From positions 25,893,561 through 25,957,560 of the forward strand of contig NC_088775.1 in NCBI RefSeq assembly GCF_954871325.1: a DNA stretch of 64,000 nucleotides. The letters run 5' to 3'. This DNA is from Gordionus sp. m RMFG-2023 (Eukaryota > Nematomorpha > Gordioida > Chordodea > Parachordodidae). The position numbers and the translations under genes are program-made. Positions 40,801-46,800 of this stretch are shown here, one piece after another (the first letter of the stretch is position 1; each line of letters opens with the position of its first letter). The notes below the pieces were generated by a model. The model was given only the letters and a program-made list of their open reading frames with translations, searched no databases and had not been told where the DNA came from.

Positions 40801-43800
40801 AAATAGATTTTTTTTAAATTTTATAAAATAGATTTTTTTTAAATTTTATAAAATAGATTTTTTAATTTATTTAAAAATAAATGATCATTCATTTTCTGTT
40901 TATACTAATAAGGCTGGAGTTGCGTTTAACGTGGTACCTTCCGAAATATATTGCAGTAAATTTAACTACATGAATTAATTGTGTATAAGTTTTTTTTTAA
41001 ATCAACGTTTTGTCAATCTTAATGTTGTTAAAAACATTACTCAAAAATTGATATAGAAATATTAAGACATAAATTAATGTAATTAATAAAAATACGAATG
41101 AAAAAAATTAAGATTTCTAAAAAAAAAATTAGCTAGCTAGTTAACATTAAGCTTGCATTTTGCATATTAGACCCCTAATACACCTGTAGACCTCCCGATG
41201 TTAAGCTATATCTATTCTTCCCTTGGACCGGGGTAGACCTAAAAGGCTTGACTCGAGTTCGAACGCCACATTAAAATAAATCATATCTACTTATTTATCT
41301 TGAGCACCTTTTTTTAAAAAAAAGCTTTCGATATGCGTGTGACCCCGAGAGTTGATTTGAGCGATTTCGAAAATTTGTGGAAATCTTGGGTAGATGCGGC
41401 GGGCGATGGAATAACTTACAAATTTCACCAGGTTTTACAATCTATACTCGTTTAGTAAATGATTAACACATTAATATTAGATTAGAGTCAAGGGAATCAA
41501 CCCGAATCAGTATAATTGTTATTATTTATCTTAAATCTTAGCAATTTTGTTGCCTCGCCCCTGAACTAATCCTCTATAAGGACCTGTGAACCTGTTTGAT
41601 ATGCTAATTTTATATTTTTTAAATTTATAAGATAACTAATAAATTTCTGTTTATTTGTTAATATAATATATTAAATCAGGCATTAAAATTTTGATATATT
41701 TTTTTTAATTTCAAGTAAATATTTTTATTAATACTACTTGAAAATATATTACAATATGAATATTTCTTTCTATTTTACTATCTGACTAAAATATCAATCA
41801 ATAAATAATTTAGTAAACTCACAAAAAAATAAACAAGCTGTTCATGATATGATCCGATTACAATTACATAAAACATAATACCTATATCAAACAAAATTGA
41901 TTTATAAAACGGTTGTTATAAAAATAGATAACCATAGAGGAGAGATATAGCCTTAATTATCATTGGGAAAAAAAATTTGATATGGGTATTTAAAATGGGA
42001 GGACCGGAACGTAAGAAGAATTTAGAGCCGCGACGGTCTTTTCGTATTTTAACTCGCCTGGCCTTACTCTTCATAAAATTTTATCGATAATCATTATGAA
42101 CAAATCTAAGCAATGATAGAAAAAATGGGTACGAAGCAACTGCTTCATAAAATTTGCATGGACTTGCAAATTTTTTATGCAATTGCTTCAAGTAGGTAAA
42201 TATTGGTAAGCCAAAAATAATTCCCTGGAAAAAAATTTCCCATAATAATTCTTAGAAAATAATTCCCCTGAATTGATTTTCTTAAAATTTTTAAACATTT
42301 TATTAGAGGATTTTTATTTCGTGGATATATTTATAGGGAATTTTTTCTCCTATTTTATCAATTTTGTAATTTTTAATATCTTAATAAACGGGGATTATTT
42401 TATTCCCCACCCCTTCATGATGGTGGTATTTTTATTGAAATTTATCTTTACATTTTAATCAAAATGATTAAATTTTAAAGTTTTGCAAAAAAAAATATTA
42501 TTTCACATTTTAATTTCATTTATTGTTTTACCCCTTTAACCAATAATAAAATCCCCTTTCTTCATTGGTTAATATAAAATTATTATATAAAACATGACAA
42601 ATTTAAGATTGGATGAGGATACATGCATTTATTTAACAATTTAAATCCATTTCATTTTAATCCTCATTTCCTTTCTGTTTAAAACAATGCCCACAAATAT
42701 TAATAAAAAGAATATAATTGTTTGATAAATGATTACGATTCCAAAATATAAGGGACGATAGAAAGAAAAAGGATGAAAGTTTCAATTTTAACGAGATTTA
42801 AAAATTATTACAGATTTGGAATTTTTTTATCAAATGATATTGTGTTTTTACGAATCTTAAATGGTATTGTAACTAGAGATCTGCAAAGTTAGGCCCGGCC
42901 CGAACGGGCTCTGTGCAGGGCTCAGGCCTAATTCTATTTAAACTAACCGGGTTCGGGCCGGGCCTAATATTTTTTAAAAAATTCGGGCCGGGTCGGGTCG
43001 GACTTTGGAATTTTTTTAAATATATCTAAATTTATCAATTTTATATTGAATTTATATGTAAAATAAAAATATTTGATTTTATTTATTGAAATTAAACGAC
43101 ATATAACATATGTCTTTTATTTTGAGTAATTATAAAAATTAATTTCTATATTTAAATAAATTCGGGCCTGGCTGAAGGGTAAATTTTTAAAAAAAATTCG
43201 GGTTCGGGTCGGGCCGGGCTTGAAATTAGGCCCTATGCAGATAACTAATTGTAATACAATAAGAGCATGATTCAATGGTTGAATAAAATTTTTAATAATT
43301 TATCTAAAAATATATCATCTTATTCTCGTCGTGATAATATGAAGAAAATTAAGTCAAAAACTTTCTCTAAAGAAATAGTACGTATATATCGTGATGCCAT
43401 TAATATTAATGAATAACGCGCAGAATCAAGCCGATTAAATATCGACTTCGAGGCACCATGAAAAATCTTTTTCTAAATAATGTATGTCAGTGGAAAAAGT
43501 ATTATTTACAGAATTAGGTATTGATAATGTTATAAATACGTTTGCAATTTCTTTCTTCCATTAATTCATCGAAATGATTAATTTAGTTAATTGTTAAAAA
43601 CTACCATTTAATTTCTTTTCTTACAATTTATAATTTCATTTAGATGGATGAAAATATTTTATAAATATTGGTACTTCTTTTTTAAGGGGGGGGGGTATAT
43701 TTTGCTTCACAGTCTTAGGGGATATTGAAGCCATTGGATCGAGGCAATCACTAATTAGAATTTCCGGCCTCCTCCATTTTTTCAGAACAATTGAGGATTT

Positions 43801-46800
43801 CTATTTCATTATTTAAGGTAGCAATATTGTTTCTTATTTTATCCATTCTCTGCATAATACCCAGGTAGATAACAACGTAGATAACAACAGACATCATCCA
43901 TCTACTACGTTACCTATTTTTCAGTCCGCTATGTCAGCCACATACAATACAATGAACAACATAATGGCTATAGCCCTCGAAAAGTGTTAATATATTAGGA
44001 TTCTCTGGACATTTTGGAGTTAGTCACATTCATATTGAAGATTAAATTCGAGATTATTCCTTAATTTGATGTTCATGGTTTACGAATAAGTCTTAATTAG
44101 AGTAAATCGGAAAAGGAACGGAATGCTTCTTTGGCATTACAGAAGGTTTTTTTATTTAAATGAAAAAGAAAAATGATGTGTGGATAAAAGCATTGGTTTG
44201 AGGTTAGAAAAGATTTTTGGAGACGAAGTAAATCATTTGTTGCTTCTTGGCTGCCTATTGAGGTAATTGAGTCAAGGTTATTGTTATTGACTACTGACAG
44301 ATTTGAAAAGAATGCCCTGAGGTAAAGAGAAATGCACATATTTCACATTTGGCGATTTTGACAATAAGGTCGATTGTATTGAAGAGCGGGGAATTTCAAT
44401 TTGAAATATAGCCTACCAATATTTTATAGAAGTTTTTTTTCACTATCGCAATCATTCTATAAATTTAGTACATGAGCATTTCATAATTTCATTTTATTTT
44501 TTCCGCCTATTTTATATTCGAAAAAATAATACTTTTTTTCAATTTTTTTTACATCCCTAGTTTCCGATGTCATTTTCAATGTACAATTGATACGTTTGAT
44601 TTAAAATGGTACTTTATAGATCTAAAATAATAGTTTAGTAGTACAATTTTATCTTAATTTTTTATAAAAGCGATCCTGTAAACCTATTATGTCCTCTATT
44701 GAACCCGGATTCGTTTGGTGGGATGCTATTTCTCGCGTTGCCAAGAAAATGTAATATTTAACTCTTCATTATATATTTTTAAAATATTAAACTGTATATT
44801 TTTTTTTATTTTATACTTTTCTTATTGATATTTATACAGGGACTTGGCTCTTAAGCCCTGCATAACCGGTGGAGCTACTGATAGCCGATTTTTAAGAGAA
44901 GTAAGAATTATTTATTAAACAATTTGCGTTCCCAATATAATGTATTTTACTAATATCATCATTTGATATAATTTAAAGATAAATAAATAAAAAATAATTT
45001 TGTATGCACGATTATTATATCTTACATCGCGAGGTATGCATGTTACCAACAATATGCATGGTAAGTCAGACAGTACATATAATATCTTATAATTTTGTCT
45101 GAAATTTATGGGGTATGATTTATACACGTGGGAATATATTTCCGGCAAAATCGGATTTTTCAAATTTAAAAAAAGCGCTATAAATAAATCTGGAGATCCT
45201 AAAGAAAATTCATGCTTAAGACAAAGAATATCCATTGAGATATGCAGATCCAATTTTATCTCTATTCTCTGCTCTATGCCAGACAATATTTACAATATAT
45301 CTTTTTAATCCCCCATCCCCTGCTTTTTTAATTTTAGTTCATATAATTTTTTTTCGGTACTAAAATTTTTATTTTTACAAAAGCAGTTTTAATTTAAAAT
45401 CAAATTAAAAATATATTTTAAAAAAAACATAAAAAAAATATGTATATTTTATATAGAAAAACATTATAAAGAACTTAAAAATATATTTAATAACACCCTA
45501 GAGAAGAGTGAATGCTTTAAAAGACGAAGGTAAAATCTTTCTTTGGGGTCCCCTGTGATCTACCTCATTTTTCCTCTATGGTTTAATGAAATTGAGGGCC
45601 TCAATTTCGGACATGGCTAAGGTATTGATAAATATTAGTATGAACGCTGTGTTGGTGAAACCAGCATATTTGTTTTTTTAAGGACTTCTGCCTTTTCGAT
45701 GGCAGAAAATGAGAGGTTGGATTCTGCTACAAAATTGGCACAAGTATAGTCCCAGGCCAGCGGGGGACCGTTAGTCTAGGGAATGAGGGATATACCATCA
45801 GGACGTTTAGCGTTTTCATTTAAAAGGCCCACTGGTTGAGGGTGGATGGGATATTAACTTTTTTGAAGGCCACGGAGAATATTGTTGATGTATTTATGGC
45901 GGGGTTGTTGTCCGCGAAAGAACTTGCAGTTCAAGGGATGTTAGGCATTCGATTCGATGGGCTGGCCACAATTGATGCAAATGGAGAGTACTTTACAGCT
46001 AAAGCGAAGGGCTATGAATATACCTGTTCGCCAGTCGTGAAGAGGCCAAGATTGGAACTGGGGATGGCTTCCAACCATTCTTAGCCTGAGTTTGCATTTA
46101 AAATTATGTTATTGGGATTTTCCTCAAAGGGCCTGTTTGAAATTTAGGTATTCAACGGAACGGGATTCTTAATATATATTTATTTTTTTAAAAAAAATCC
46201 TATTATTTATATAAGTTTTAATATATTTTTAAAGTATGTGATTATTTGACAATAAAATTAATATTTAAAAAATAATAATTTATTGGGGAAAATAGCTAGA
46301 TTATTTGTTGAGCATGTTTTGACATTCATTTGAAACGATCTTGCCGAATCTATCTTAGTATGTGTAAAATTCCTATCCTATAACTTTTATACAGTTTGAT
46401 AATTAACTTTTGAGTTATTTTTGAATAAAATTTAAATATACATCGTATTAGCTAAAAAGAAACCTAAAATACAATTTATTTTAACATACTGTCCGTTGCA
46501 GGATGATAACAATTCGAAATAGCTTCATATGCCACGTATTTTTTTCATGGTCTCAATATATTAATTAAAGTCACTTTTCTTCTCGGGATTTGATATTTTA
46601 ATGCCTTACAAAATATTTATCAATTCACATTTCATTATAAATATCAAAAGTTTGATGAAACCAATTTTTATTATAAATTTAACATCTTTTTACCTTTTGT
46701 ACCGCAGTATATATATATTTTACAAAACAAACAATTAATCGTCGTACACAATTAATAATATATATATTTTAAATTCATCATATATTTAATTGCCTTTGAG

